Below are positions 53,012 through 63,034 of a DNA stretch of 64,000 nt, piece by piece. Position 1 is the first letter of the stretch, and each line of letters starts with the position of its first letter. The DNA comes from Flavobacterium sp. SM15 (GTDB taxonomy: Bacteria; Bacteroidota; Bacteroidia; Flavobacteriales; Flavobacteriaceae). The notes beneath the pieces are model-generated. The model did not search any database. It was not told where the DNA came from and saw nothing but the letters and a program-made list of their open reading frames with translations. The stretch lies in assembly GCF_022012335.1 (NCBI RefSeq), contig NZ_JAKLTO010000001.1, positions 372,001 through 436,000 of the forward strand, written 5' to 3'. Made by a program: the position numbers and the translations under genes.

Positions 53012-54406
53012 TTAATCGTTTTTAATGATTTTTTTAGTTAGTTCACCGTTGGCTGTTTTAATCTTAAGTAAATAAATCCCTGATTCTAAATCTCGGACAT
53101 CTAATTCTATCCCGATTATTTCTTTATCGAGGATACGTTTGCCTTGTATATCGTAAACCTGAACATTTAAAACACTTTCGCCATCATTTGTGTTTATGAA
53201 TAACGTCTCTTTTACCGGGTTGGGAAATACCACTATCGCTTCCTTGGTAAAATCAGCATCAGAAAGCAACTCTCCTGCTTCTATACGGATTAGTCGGGTG
53301 TGAGTTTGTCCTTTATAGGAATTGAACATCCCTCCTGCGAGAATCTTACCATCCGGCTGTGAGGTTAGGGTGAAGATATTACTGTCAAATCCGGTTTCAA
53401 TATCAAAGGTGGTATCTTTAGATCCGTTAGCATTCAAACGAATTAAATAGTTTTGGGGCTGCCCTTGATAAGAGTTAAACTGCCCTCCCAGAATAATCTT
53501 CCCATTAGCTTGCAATACCGATCCGGAGACACTCCCGATGAAACCGGTTCCAACATCAAAAGAAGCATCCTTAGAACCGTCAGAATTCAAGCGAACCAAC
53601 CCTTTTTGAGATTGCCCTTGGAAGGTACTAAACCAGCCTGAAGCTAGTATTTTTCCATCAGGTTGCACCTCTACCATGTTAACACTTTGGTCAAAGCCTG
53701 TTCCGATGCTAAAAGAAGTATCTTTCGTACCATCCGAATTTAAGCGAATCAGTCCTTTTTGACCTTGTCCTTTATAGGTGGTAAAGCCGCCTGCAACAAG
53801 GATCTTTCCATCCGCTAGAATGGTGACATGATTGACGACACCATTGAGCCCGCTTCCAATATCAAAAGAAGCATCTTTGGAACCATCCGGGTTTAATCGG
53901 ATCAATCTCAGCTGTGTTTGGCCTTTATAAGAAGTAAAGTTCCCTCCCACGAGAATTTTACCGTCTGTTTGCATCGCCAAAGCATAAACATAACCGCCAA
54001 ATCCCGATCCAATATCGAAAGTATTGTCTTTAGTACCATCCGGATTCAATCGAATTAAATAATTTTGCAATTGCTCTTGAAAATAATTAAAACCGCCTCC
54101 CACAAGTATCTTTCCATTATTGTCCCATACTATCGGCATTACGAATTGATTAAAACCGGTTCCGATATCAAAAGAAGTATCCTTGGAGCCATCAGCATTC
54201 AGACGAATTAAACTATTTTGAGACTGGCCTTGATAGGTAGTAAACAAACCACTTACAAGGATTTTCTCGTCAGGTTGGACATATATTTTATAAACATTAT
54301 TATTAAACCCTGTGGAGGCATTAAAAAGCGGATCCGGATCGGATGGATTTTGAGCAGTTAAAAAAACGGATTGTAAAACACAAAAGAATAGTACAAAAAT
54401 CTTCAT
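53012..54406 (-). CDS. T9SS-secreted delta-60 repeat protein
   Basis: A 464-residue secreted protein. After a signal peptide (1-18, FLTAQ) come seven delta-60 repeats of about 51 residues, each built on PDGKILVGGxF, then GQxQxxLIRLNxDGSKD, then xSFDIGTGF. They should form a beta-propeller-like array. The last 80 residues are a type A T9SS sorting domain (VFPNPVKETLFINT, then VYDIQGKRIL, then LESGIYLLKI), which directs export through the type IX system and surface attachment. Binding target unknown. Confidence 0.93.
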   Translation of the reverse strand: MKIFVLFFCVLQSVFLTAQNPSDPDPLFNASTGFNNNVYKIYVQPDEKILVSGLFTTYQGQSQNSLIRLNADGSKDTSFDIGTGFNQFVMPIVWDNNGKILVGGGFNYFQEQLQNYLIRLNPDGTKDNTFDIGSGFGGYVYALAMQTDGKILVGGNFTSYKGQTQLRLIRLNPDGSKDASFDIGSGLNGVVNHVTILADGKILVAGGFTTYKGQGQKGLIRLNSDGTKDTSFSIGTGFDQSVNMVEVQPDGKILASGWFSTFQGQSQKGLVRLNSDGSKDASFDVGTGFIGSVSGSVLQANGKIILGGQFNSYQGQPQNYLIRLNANGSKDTTFDIETGFDSNIFTLTSQPDGKILAGGMFNSYKGQTHTRLIRIEAGELLSDADFTKEAIVVFPNPVKETLFINTNDGESVLNVQVYDIQGKRILDKEIIGIELDVRDLESGIYLLKIKTANGELTKKIIKND

Positions 54407-54614
54407 AAACGTCGAATTAGTGGTTAAACAGTACTTCTCTTATCCTATTTGTTTTCTAATTTTAATTGGAAATTTCGGCTCCATTTTAAGCAAGATGACC
54501 ATTAGCAATGAAATAAAACATAAGAATTTACCACCAAATTAATCGAAACAATGTTATGATTTAAAGATTTTTTTTATATTTAAGTTATTATCACAAAGTT
54601 GATTCTCAGGGTTA

Positions 54615-54650
54615 TAAAAAAAACGGCTTCGATCCAAAGACCGAAACCGC
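54615..54650 (-). terminator. terminator of gdhA
   Basis: On the minus strand CGGTTTCGGTC, loop TTTG, GATCGAAGCCG (two G-U pairs) then a run of eight T. Confidence 0.8.
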
Positions 54651-54695
54651 TGGTATTAAAATCATAGAATAGCTATCCACTATCGCAAAATTTAA

Positions 54696-56063
<1,368 letters not shown>

Positions 56064-56077
56064 TTATTTATGTTTAC

Positions 56078-56106
56078 AAAAAAAGCGAACCAAATTGGTT
56101 CGCTTT
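56078..56106 (-). terminator. terminator of the enoyl-CoA hydratase gene
   Basis: AAAGCGAACCA, three-base loop, TGGTTCGCTTT with a T-run on the minus strand, between the hydratase stop and gdhA. Confidence 0.82.
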
Positions 56107-56110
56107 GTAA

Positions 56111-56893
56111 TTATTCTCCAGGAAATACTGCTTTTCTTTTTTCTAAAAACGCAGTGGTACCTTCTTTAAAGTCTGCAGTTCCGAAACAGTCCCCGAAGGC
56201 TTTGATTTCCGACTGATACCCGTTAACGCCATCTACATAATTGTCGTTGATCACTTTGATGGCATGAGCAATTGCTACAGAAGAGTTGTTCATGATTCGC
56301 GTGGCAATTCCTTTGGTGAACTCCAACAAGTCCGGTTGCGCTACCACGTGGTTTACCAGTCCGGCGCGGTAAGCATCTTCTGCCGTGACCATTCCGGCGG
56401 TCATGATCATTTCCATGGCGCGTCCTCTTCCTATTAATTGGGCCAAACGTTGCGTTCCTCCATATCCAGGAATAACGCCTAACGAAGTTTCCGGAAGGCC
56501 CATTTTGGCGTTGTCGGAAGCTACTCTGAAATGTGCGGCCATCGCCAATTCCAAACCGCCTCCTAAGGCAAATCCGTTAACGGCTGCAATTACCGGAGTA
56601 GACAGATTCTGCACAAAGTCAAACAACAATTCTTGTCCTTTGGCAGCTAATTCTGCTCCTTGTTCTACTGAAAAACTTGCGAATTCCGAAATATCGGCTC
56701 CGGCCACAAAAGCCTTTTCCCCGCTTCCGGTTACAATGATCACTTTGGTAGTTTTATCCGCATCTTCCGCCTTAAAAGCGTGGTGCAATTCCTCAATGGT
56801 CGCTTTGTTTAAAGCGTTCAGTTTGGTCGGTCGGTTGATGGTTATTACGGAAATTCCGTTGTCTTTTTCAATTAAAATGTTTTCGTAGTTCAT
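56111..56893 (-). CDS. enoyl-CoA hydratase/isomerase
   Basis: A 260-residue crotonase. The two catalytic glutamates are E115 (GGGLELAMAAHF) and E135 (GLPETSLGVIPGYGG), 20 residues apart as in mammalian enoyl-CoA hydratase. The oxyanion-hole glycines (VAGADISEFA; ALGGGLE) are present. It probably works in fatty acid breakdown. It begins nine bases after the histidine kinase stop. Confidence 0.92.
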   Translation of the reverse strand: MNYENILIEKDNGISVITINRPTKLNALNKATIEELHHAFKAEDADKTTKVIIVTGSGEKAFVAGADISEFASFSVEQGAELAAKGQELLFDFVQNLSTPVIAAVNGFALGGGLELAMAAHFRVASDNAKMGLPETSLGVIPGYGGTQRLAQLIGRGRAMEMIMTAGMVTAEDAYRAGLVNHVVAQPDLLEFTKGIATRIMNNSSVAIAHAIKVINDNYVDGVNGYQSEIKAFGDCFGTADFKEGTTAFLEKRKAVFPGE

Positions 56894-56901
56894 GATGCAA
56901 T

Positions 56902-58374
56902 TTATGTATTTATTATAGGAAGGGTAACGGTGAATTCGGTGCCTATTCCCAGTTCACTTTCAAAATCGATGGAACCGTGGTAACTTTCCACTATGTTCTT
57001 GATAATTCCCAATCCAAGACCCATTCCGCTGGTTTTGGTGGTGAATTTAGGTTCGAAAATACGATTTTTATTTTCAATGGCGATACCTTTTCCGTTGTCT
57101 TTTACCACAATTTTTGCCGCGTCGTTCTCACGGAAGACTGTAACGGAAACCATAGGATGCGCTTCCTCCTCCGGAATCGCCTGAATCGCGTTTTTCACCA
57201 AGTTGGTAATAATACGGATTAACTGGGTACGATCGATTTTGGTGATGATTTCCTCTTCTTCGGATACAAAACGGATGTAATCTTCATTGAAAATATCCAA
57301 AGCCAGCTGCACCACGTACACAATATTTAAAGTTTCGTTCTGTTGCGCCGGAAGCGATGCAAAATTGGAAAAAGCCGAAGCCACCGAACTCATCGTGTCG
57401 ATTTGTTGGATGAGCGTTTTGGAGAAATCGTCCATTTTTTGCTTTACGTTGACATCGTTGGGATCGAATTTCCGTTGAAAACTTTGCACGGTCAAACGCA
57501 TTGGCGTGAGTGGATTCTTGATTTCATGGGCCACCTGTTTGGCCATTTCGCGCCAGGCTTGTTCCCGTTCGCTTTGCGCCAACAATACCGCACTTTCTTC
57601 CAGTTTGTCCACCATGGCGTTGTAAGCCGTAATCAGGGATTTGATTTCCTTACTGGATGATTCGAGCTGGATTTTTTCGTTCTTTTTATAAAATTGCGTT
57701 TGCTTTAATTTGTCGCTAATGGTTTGCAACGATTTAGTAATGTAACTCGAGAGAAAATACGCCAACACGAAAGAAATCAAGAGCATAAAAGCATACACCT
57801 GGCTGAAACGCATTAAAAAACTCTTTACCTCGTTTTCGTAAAACCCGGTTTCTTCCACATAAGGTAAGTTAATGATTCCCAAAGGTTTGAATTTCGTGTC
57901 TTTCAGATAACTGTAGGAAGAACGGTATTTTTGCCCTTCCACCATCTGCAAATCGACAAAGCGTTTGCTGGGCGAGGATTGGATGATTTTCAGAATAATC
58001 GGCTGGATTGGTTTGGCTACCTTGTCTACCGAAAAAGCACCTTTAGAAGAAATCAGCAGTTTTCCATTCAAATCGTACATATTAATCTCCAGACTGTGAA
58101 TGTTGGCCAGTTCGTAAATCTTGTCTTTAAAAATAAGGGGAAGATTCTGAGTGGTTAACGGATAAGTTGTCGTGGAAAGAATGTAATTGATGTGCTCAGT
58201 AATGGCATCTTCCTTTCGTTCCAAACGGTCCTGATGGTAATCACGTGCTTCTTTTCGGAACTGATAAATGGAAACGGCCGCAATTAAAACCGACGCAACC
58301 AGCGTTAAAAAAATCATCGAAAGGAAAATCCTCAATCGAAGGGAGAGCTGCGTTATTTTAAAAGCGTCCGGCAT
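56902..58374 (-). CDS. membrane histidine kinase, NtrY-like
   Basis: A 490-residue sensor kinase. Helix at 15-36, a periplasmic sensor region of about 150 residues, a second helix at about 187-208, then a HAMP linker and kinase core: H283 in AHEIKNPLTPMRLT, N box NLVKNAIQAI, G1 DNGKGI and G2 GMGLGLGI. The H-box matches NtrY-type kinases. No response regulator is nearby, so it is an orphan by position. Its ATG directly abuts the hemJ stop. Confidence 0.9.
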   Translation of the reverse strand: MPDAFKITQLSLRLRIFLSMIFLTLVASVLIAAVSIYQFRKEARDYHQDRLERKEDAITEHINYILSTTTYPLTTQNLPLIFKDKIYELANIHSLEINMYDLNGKLLISSKGAFSVDKVAKPIQPIILKIIQSSPSKRFVDLQMVEGQKYRSSYSYLKDTKFKPLGIINLPYVEETGFYENEVKSFLMRFSQVYAFMLLISFVLAYFLSSYITKSLQTISDKLKQTQFYKKNEKIQLESSSKEIKSLITAYNAMVDKLEESAVLLAQSEREQAWREMAKQVAHEIKNPLTPMRLTVQSFQRKFDPNDVNVKQKMDDFSKTLIQQIDTMSSVASAFSNFASLPAQQNETLNIVYVVQLALDIFNEDYIRFVSEEEEIITKIDRTQLIRIITNLVKNAIQAIPEEEAHPMVSVTVFRENDAAKIVVKDNGKGIAIENKNRIFEPKFTTKTSGMGLGLGIIKNIVESYHGSIDFESELGIGTEFTVTLPIINT

Positions 58375-58932
58375 TTAGCTTTGGTTTTTCTCGCGTAATT
58401 TTTTATAAAATTTATAGCCCAACATGAGCAGTATGGAAAAAAGAAGAATTCCTATTACTCCGTACACCCAATTAAAGGCATCTTTTAATATTACCAGAAA
58501 AACAACTGCAAACAAGATAATGGTCGCTCCTTCATTCCACAATCTGAAAAAAGAAGAAGAATGCTTTACCTGATCGTTTTGCAACTGCTTAAAAATCTGA
58601 TGACATTTCAGATGATATAAATATAGTAAAAAGACAAAACCTAATTTAACGTGCATCCAGGGCATTTTCAGCCAGGCATTGCCCAAAGCCGTTCCGAAAA
58701 GCATCCAAAAGGCGAAAACACTCGCCAAAACCGCAGAAGGCCACGTAATGATGTACCACAAACGGTAGCTCATCAATTGGTATTGTTTGATCAGTATGCT
58801 TTGTTCCGGTTCGGGTTTGGCCTTCGCTTCCGCATGGTACACAAAAAGCCGAACGATGTAAAAAAGTCCGGCAAACCAAGTGATCACAAAGATCAGGTGT
58901 AATGATTTTATGTAATTGTAGTACGTGTCCAT
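58375..58932 (-). CDS. hemJ: HemJ protoporphyrinogen oxidase
   Basis: A 185-residue protein with four or five membrane helices. The N-terminal block YIKSLHLIFVITWFAGLFYIVRLFVYH and the later MPWMHVKLGFVFLLYLYH match the HemJ family, the haem-b-dependent oxidase used by many bacteria without HemG or HemY. I use the ATG at 58932; an earlier in-frame codon would overlap hemH. It lies two bases after hemH, the next step of the pathway, which supports the call. Confidence 0.92.
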   Translation of the reverse strand: MDTYYNYIKSLHLIFVITWFAGLFYIVRLFVYHAEAKAKPEPEQSILIKQYQLMSYRLWYIITWPSAVLASVFAFWMLFGTALGNAWLKMPWMHVKLGFVFLLYLYHLKCHQIFKQLQNDQVKHSSSFFRLWNEGATIILFAVVFLVILKDAFNWVYGVIGILLFSILLMLGYKFYKKLREKNQS

Positions 58933-58934
58933 AA

Positions 58935-59951
58935 TTACTTGTTGGCCCAGTCGTTGATCCAACGGGCTATGGTGTCCATCCAGGCATCATCGTCATTTAA
59001 ACAAGGGATGAATTTGAAGTTTTCTCCTCCGTGTTCCTTGAATTGATGGTTGGCTTCCATGGCAATTTCTTCCAGAGTTTCCAAGCAATCCGCAACGAAA
59101 GCCGGTGTTACCACAGCCAGATTTTTGATTCCTTTGCCGGGCATCTTATTGATTTCGATATCGGTATACGGTTCCAACCATTTGTCCCCCGCCAATCTTG
59201 ACTGATAGGTTTGGCTGTATTTTTCCTTCGGAAGCCCTAAAAGCTCCACGACTTGCCTGGTGGTTTCCGTACACTGATGACGGTAACAAAACTCATGCGC
59301 CGGCGAAGCCACCGAACAGCAATTCCCGTCAATTTTACAATGTGATTTGGTTACATCGGCCTTACGGATGTGACGTTCGGGAATTCCGTGATAGGAAAAC
59401 AACAAATGGTCGTAGTCAAATCCTTCCAAATGTCTTTTGATGGAATCGGCAAGGTTTTGAATGAAATCCTTTTTATTATAAAATGCCGGCACGATTGTAA
59501 ACGTCATGTTTGGAAAATGTTTCTTGCGCAGTTCTTCGGCCAAAACCAAAATTGTGGTTGTGGAAGCCATCGCATGTTGCGGATATAAAGGGAACAGCAT
59601 AACTTCTGTCACTCCTTTATCATGTAATTCCTGTAACCCGGAAAGAATGTTCGGTTTTCCGTAACGCATGGATAACGCAACCGGCACCTGAACCCTTTGC
59701 TGTACTTTCTTATGTGTTTTTTTTGAAATAACGATTAGTGGTGAACCTTCCTCAGTCCAGATTCTTTTGTATGCATTGGATGAATTTTCAGGACGCTTTC
59801 TTAAAATGATTCCACGAACCAAAAAAGCACGCAACAGATATGGTACATCAATTACGTATTTATCCATTAAAAATTCGTCCAGATATGGCTTGACATCTTT
59901 CGGCTCCGGACTGTCCGGAGAACCTAAATTGACCAATAAAACTCCCTTCAT
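58935..59951 (-). CDS. hemH: ferrochelatase
   Basis: A 338-residue enzyme inserting iron into protoporphyrin IX. The catalytic histidine is H188 in FSYHGIPERH. A cysteine cluster (C205, C211, C212, C222, C227) follows, which could hold an iron-sulfur centre as in some bacterial ferrochelatases, though this is inference. A -7 box TACTTTTG lies at 59965-59972 on the minus strand. It heads a hemH-hemJ-kinase unit. Confidence 0.94.
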   Translation of the reverse strand: MKGVLLVNLGSPDSPEPKDVKPYLDEFLMDKYVIDVPYLLRAFLVRGIILRKRPENSSNAYKRIWTEEGSPLIVISKKTHKKVQQRVQVPVALSMRYGKPNILSGLQELHDKGVTEVMLFPLYPQHAMASTTTILVLAEELRKKHFPNMTFTIVPAFYNKKDFIQNLADSIKRHLEGFDYDHLLFSYHGIPERHIRKADVTKSHCKIDGNCCSVASPAHEFCYRHQCTETTRQVVELLGLPKEKYSQTYQSRLAGDKWLEPYTDIEINKMPGKGIKNLAVVTPAFVADCLETLEEIAMEANHQFKEHGGENFKFIPCLNDDDAWMDTIARWINDWANK

Positions 59952-59964
59952 TTTTTCTTTTTTT

Positions 59965-59972
59965 CAAAAGTA
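59965..59972 (-). promoter_or_regulatory. possible -7 box of hemH
   Basis: TACTTTTG on the minus strand, 13 bases before the ATG, matches TAnnTTTG; -33 is unclear. Confidence 0.4.
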
Positions 59973-60201
59973 CTATTATTTAATAACATACATGCTTTAA
60001 ACTATTCTTAACAATAAATTATTTTAGATAAATAGTTCTCAATAAATATAACAATATTTTATTATAATCATTTTTTTTAAACAAAAACATTGTTATTAGT
60101 TAAAATTAAGTTAACTTAGATAAAAAGTAGCTTTTAAAAGGCAAAATACTAACAATCACATTCTTACAAATGAAAAAAAACTAAAAAAATAACAAATCAC
60201 G
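59973..60201. other. AT-rich intergenic region before the A1 gene
   Basis: With the flanking promoter boxes this belongs to a 318-base gap between the divergent hemH and A1 genes. It is very AT-rich with A and T runs. I see no ORF, RNA gene or clear hairpin apart from short runs such as GTTAAAATTAAGTTAAC. Confidence 0.5.
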
Positions 60202-60230
60202 CGCAACCATTGTTAAATAATTGCGTCTTT
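60202..60230 (+). promoter_or_regulatory. ECF-like promoter element of the A1 gene
   Basis: CGCAACC (60202-60208), 13 bases, TGCGTCTTT (60222-60230), 39 bases before the ATG. The AAC and CGTC cores lie 16 bases apart, a geometry typical of ECF-sigma promoters. The same element with identical spacing precedes the A2 gene. Confidence 0.5.
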
Positions 60231-60269
60231 ACGGTAAATAATTTTACAAAACTAACAAAACGTGGACTT

Positions 60270-61028
60270 ATGAGAAAAATTTACATTATGCCCCTAATCA
60301 TACTGTTAAACACTCTTCTTCATGCCCAGGTTAGCGGTGTTGGAATTGGAACCTCCAACCCTCAACAAAAACTACACTTAGCCTCATCTAGCGGAACAAT
60401 TCGAATCGACGGGCTGAATTCCGCCAACAACGCATTCAACGGAGGCGGTATAGACAAGACCTATCCCGTATATGTTAACGACACCGGTGATTTAACACTA
60501 AGCTTATCGACTTTTCAAAACAGTGACGGTAGTGATGCCATAACTGCCACAACTCCTTTCGTTACAACATCACTGCTCGTTCCTACTTCAGCAACCGCTC
60601 CAAACAACGGGCTTCGAAACCTTGTCATTCTTCCTTACACCATTACTATTGCAAGAGATGCAGTCTTGGAGATTAAATACAGCATCAGTTTTGAAGTAAT
60701 GAGTACTGCTGCCACTAAGCTAAAAAGTACAAAAGCCAGAAGAATTTCAACCTTTTACACTGTTGATACAGCACCCGCTTCGTTTACATCAACAACACCA
60801 AGGTTCGGACAGGCCTCAAAATGCTATCATAACAATAATGATCTGGCAGCCACGCCGGTCAATGCCTCTAAGGGGAATATGTACAATTCCAGCACAACTT
60901 ACATTAGTCTGACCGCCGGAACACACACTATTCGATTTTATGGGGAAGTGAGTACCGGAACCACAAATGATCAGACCCGAGTAAATTTTGCTGTAGGTAA
61001 TGATTCTGTTTTCATGCGTTTATACTAA
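60270..61028 (+). CDS. secreted GIGT-family protein A1
   Basis: A 252-residue exported protein with a signal peptide to about residue 20 (LLHAQ). A short N-terminal motif GVGIGTSNPQQKLHL and a strand block TIRIDGLNSANNAFNGGG lead to YPVYVNDTGDLTLSLS. The remainder is beta-rich and ends with LEIKYSISFE, an AGTHTIRFYGE strand and VFMRLY. No lipobox or T9SS sorting domain is present. I recognise no family beyond the GIGT-NP motif common in Bacteroidota surface and fibre-like proteins. I start at the ATG at 60270, which gives the signal peptide. The closest relative in the window is A2. Confidence 0.75.
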   Translation: MRKIYIMPLIILLNTLLHAQVSGVGIGTSNPQQKLHLASSSGTIRIDGLNSANNAFNGGGIDKTYPVYVNDTGDLTLSLSTFQNSDGSDAITATTPFVTTSLLVPTSATAPNNGLRNLVILPYTITIARDAVLEIKYSISFEVMSTAATKLKSTKARRISTFYTVDTAPASFTSTTPRFGQASKCYHNNNDLAATPVNASKGNMYNSSTTYISLTAGTHTIRFYGEVSTGTTNDQTRVNFAVGNDSVFMRLY

Positions 61029-61040
61029 AAACTTAGAATT

Positions 61041-61814
61041 ATGAAAAAATTACTACTCATACTATTAATACCTACCGCAACGATAGCACAAGTGGGTATA
61101 GGAACCGCCAATCCGCAAAAAGATCTGCATGTGGCCGGCAGTACTTCCACCATTCGTATTGAGAAATTAAACTCTGTAAACGGCGCTCCTTTAAATGATG
61201 GTGTAAAATTAGCGCCGGTATATGTCGATAAAGACGGAGAACTCACATTGTACCCTCCAAACTATGCTTCAGGAGGTGGGGTTCCCGGAACGGTTGCTCC
61301 TCTAAATTTCTTAATTAATGTGGGTAATTTTATCCCTGATGGAACCGCTCCTTACTACAATGGAATTGTTTTAAACAATGACACTACCACAACTACTGCT
61401 TCTATGGAGTTAGTTTCCGTACCTTTTTCAGCACCACAGGCTGCATTAATCGAAGTAAAGTACGGAGTAACCATTATCGTTTCCGGAACCGATATGATTA
61501 CCACTCCTGCCGGATCAACCCTAAACGACCGATCTGCACGAACGTATGAACTCTACTTCTGTATCGATCTTAACAACGATGGTCTGGATGCAACAGAACT
61601 TTCAAAACAATACGGAAACAAAGGACAATCCTACACCAGTTTATCTCAAGGAATCATGGGGTACCCCTATATGAATGCACATGGATATGCTAATATTCCG
61701 GCTGGAAACCATTCCTTACGCTTTTTTGCAAAAACTACAGACGGAACCAACAAATACACCAGTATTGGATTTGGCGGTGATTTGGATTACTTAAAAATCA
61801 GATTATATAATTAA
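61041..61814 (+). CDS. secreted GIGT-family protein B1
   Basis: A 257-residue exported protein (signal peptide about 1-16, ATIAQ). The start after cleavage, VGIGTANPQKDLHVAG, and STIRIEKLNSVNG are followed by PVYVDKDGELTLYPP, then a beta-rich body with AALIEVKYGVTII, a segment LNNDGLDATELSKQYGN, and ending IPAGNHSLRFFAKT and LKIRLYN. It is clearly homologous to A1 and to the cut-off B2. It lies 12 bases after A1 and one base before C1, so the three form an operon. Function unknown. Confidence 0.75.
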   Translation: MKKLLLILLIPTATIAQVGIGTANPQKDLHVAGSTSTIRIEKLNSVNGAPLNDGVKLAPVYVDKDGELTLYPPNYASGGGVPGTVAPLNFLINVGNFIPDGTAPYYNGIVLNNDTTTTTASMELVSVPFSAPQAALIEVKYGVTIIVSGTDMITTPAGSTLNDRSARTYELYFCIDLNNDGLDATELSKQYGNKGQSYTSLSQGIMGYPYMNAHGYANIPAGNHSLRFFAKTTDGTNKYTSIGFGGDLDYLKIRLYN

Positions 61815-61815
61815 T

Positions 61816-62631
61816 ATGAAAAAACTACTTTACTTAGTATATGTTATTCCTTGTTCTGTTATAGCACAAGTTGGAGTAAACACCTCAACCCCACAAGAAG
61901 AATTACATATCGCCGGGAACACCTCAACGGCTCGAGTTGAAGGTTTGAGTGCTGCAAACAATACCGCAAATTTAGGAGCCGGAAACTCCACCCGCGTCTT
62001 TGTCAATGCAAATGGAGACTTGGTTCTGGGTGCCGCAACCAATAATGTGGAAATTCTTTTCAACCCCTACAACTACTTAAACGATGCTCAGGATACCGGA
62101 GGAAGTGATGCAAACGTAATCACACAAACCGGTGTTGGTTCCGGTTACACAATTGCTGGATGGCCAAGACAAATTGGGGCAGGTCTCTCTACTTTCACCT
62201 TAACCAAATCCGCCATTGTTGAAATTAATTATTCGCTTTCTTGGGAATTGGAAAAAAATGCCAGCAGTGCTCCTGATGATGAAAATGCTAGGGTTATTCA
62301 AACCTATATGTATTTACTGAAAATGCCACTTACTTCGCACGATCCAACCTTTGCAACCGGACTTGTGACTACTGATTTAGACGGAGTCCCTTTAACCATT
62401 GGAAGAGCCTTAGGGCTGAACGGACAATTTCACACCAATGCTGCCAGTGACGGAGCTGCAAAGTTATTTCACAATACCGGCACCGATTATGTTAAACTAC
62501 CAGCCGGAAGATATTGCCCGATGTTTGCCGCACAAGTTGCTGTAGGAAACACCGGTGGAGCTGGAGCTTGTAAAATGTACATCGGAACAGGACAAGACGA
62601 AGTTCAGGTTATTGCTCATTATTATAATTAA
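61816..62631 (+). CDS. secreted GIGT-family protein C1
   Basis: A 271-residue exported protein (signal peptide about 1-18, CSVIAQ). Mature start VGVNTSTPQEELHIAG varies the GIGT-NP motif; STARVEGLSAANN and RVFVNANGDLVLG follow. The body keeps the family strand IVEINYSLSWELE, then KLPAGRYCPMFAAQ and an ending VIAHYYN. It is the most divergent of the set. It lies one base after B1 and ends at a very long hairpin. Function unknown. Confidence 0.72.
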   Translation: MKKLLYLVYVIPCSVIAQVGVNTSTPQEELHIAGNTSTARVEGLSAANNTANLGAGNSTRVFVNANGDLVLGAATNNVEILFNPYNYLNDAQDTGGSDANVITQTGVGSGYTIAGWPRQIGAGLSTFTLTKSAIVEINYSLSWELEKNASSAPDDENARVIQTYMYLLKMPLTSHDPTFATGLVTTDLDGVPLTIGRALGLNGQFHTNAASDGAAKLFHNTGTDYVKLPAGRYCPMFAAQVAVGNTGGAGACKMYIGTGQDEVQVIAHYYN

Positions 62632-62959
62632 CGATTTATAGCAAACTAAGAAAGCAGCCTATTGGCTGCTTTCTTAGTTTATAGAAGTTAAACAACCCGA
62701 AAAAATATACATTTTATTTAGATTTTGTTACACTTTATAAGACAAAAGCACTCCTTGTTAAAATAACTTCAAAAACATTCGTTTTGTCGTAAAAATCATC
62801 AATTAAACCAAATTGTAACATTTCTAATGATTAATGTTATTTTTAATGAATTTTCATTATTAAATATTTATAAAAACATAACTTTTTATTAACTTACCTC
62901 AACAGACTAAGTTTTTTTTTGTCATTTTACTTGTTTTTTAATATTTTTTTTAAAATTAA
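62632..62959. other. AT-rich spacer between the two GIGT operons
   Basis: Apart from the hairpin at 62643-62680, this spacer is AT-rich with long T and A runs. I found no ORF above about 40 codons, no RNA gene and no repeat shared with other regions except the promoter element that follows. Confidence 0.5.
62643..62680 (+). terminator. long hairpin ending the A1-B1-C1 operon
   Basis: AAACTAAGAAAGCAGCC (62643-62659), loop TATT, then a perfect 17-base complement. The T-run after the stem is weak, but the 3' arm ends in TTT and the position fits a terminator. Confidence 0.75.
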
Positions 62960-62988
62960 CGCAACCCTATTTTGTTTTCTGCATCTTA
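62960..62988 (+). promoter_or_regulatory. ECF-like promoter element of the A2 gene
   Basis: CGCAACC (62960-62966), 13 bases, TGCATCTTA (62980-62988), 46 bases before the ATG. It matches the A1 element in both half-sites and in spacing. Confidence 0.5.
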
Positions 62989-63034
62989 TAAGTACAAGCC
63001 CCCTTAACAAAGTACTAACCAAATCCTAAAGAGC

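Noticed and set aside
53012..54406. Regular 153-base repeats that might suggest a CRISPR or satellite array
   Set aside because: The repeats are in frame, vary at the third codon position and encode delta-60 units of one intact protein.
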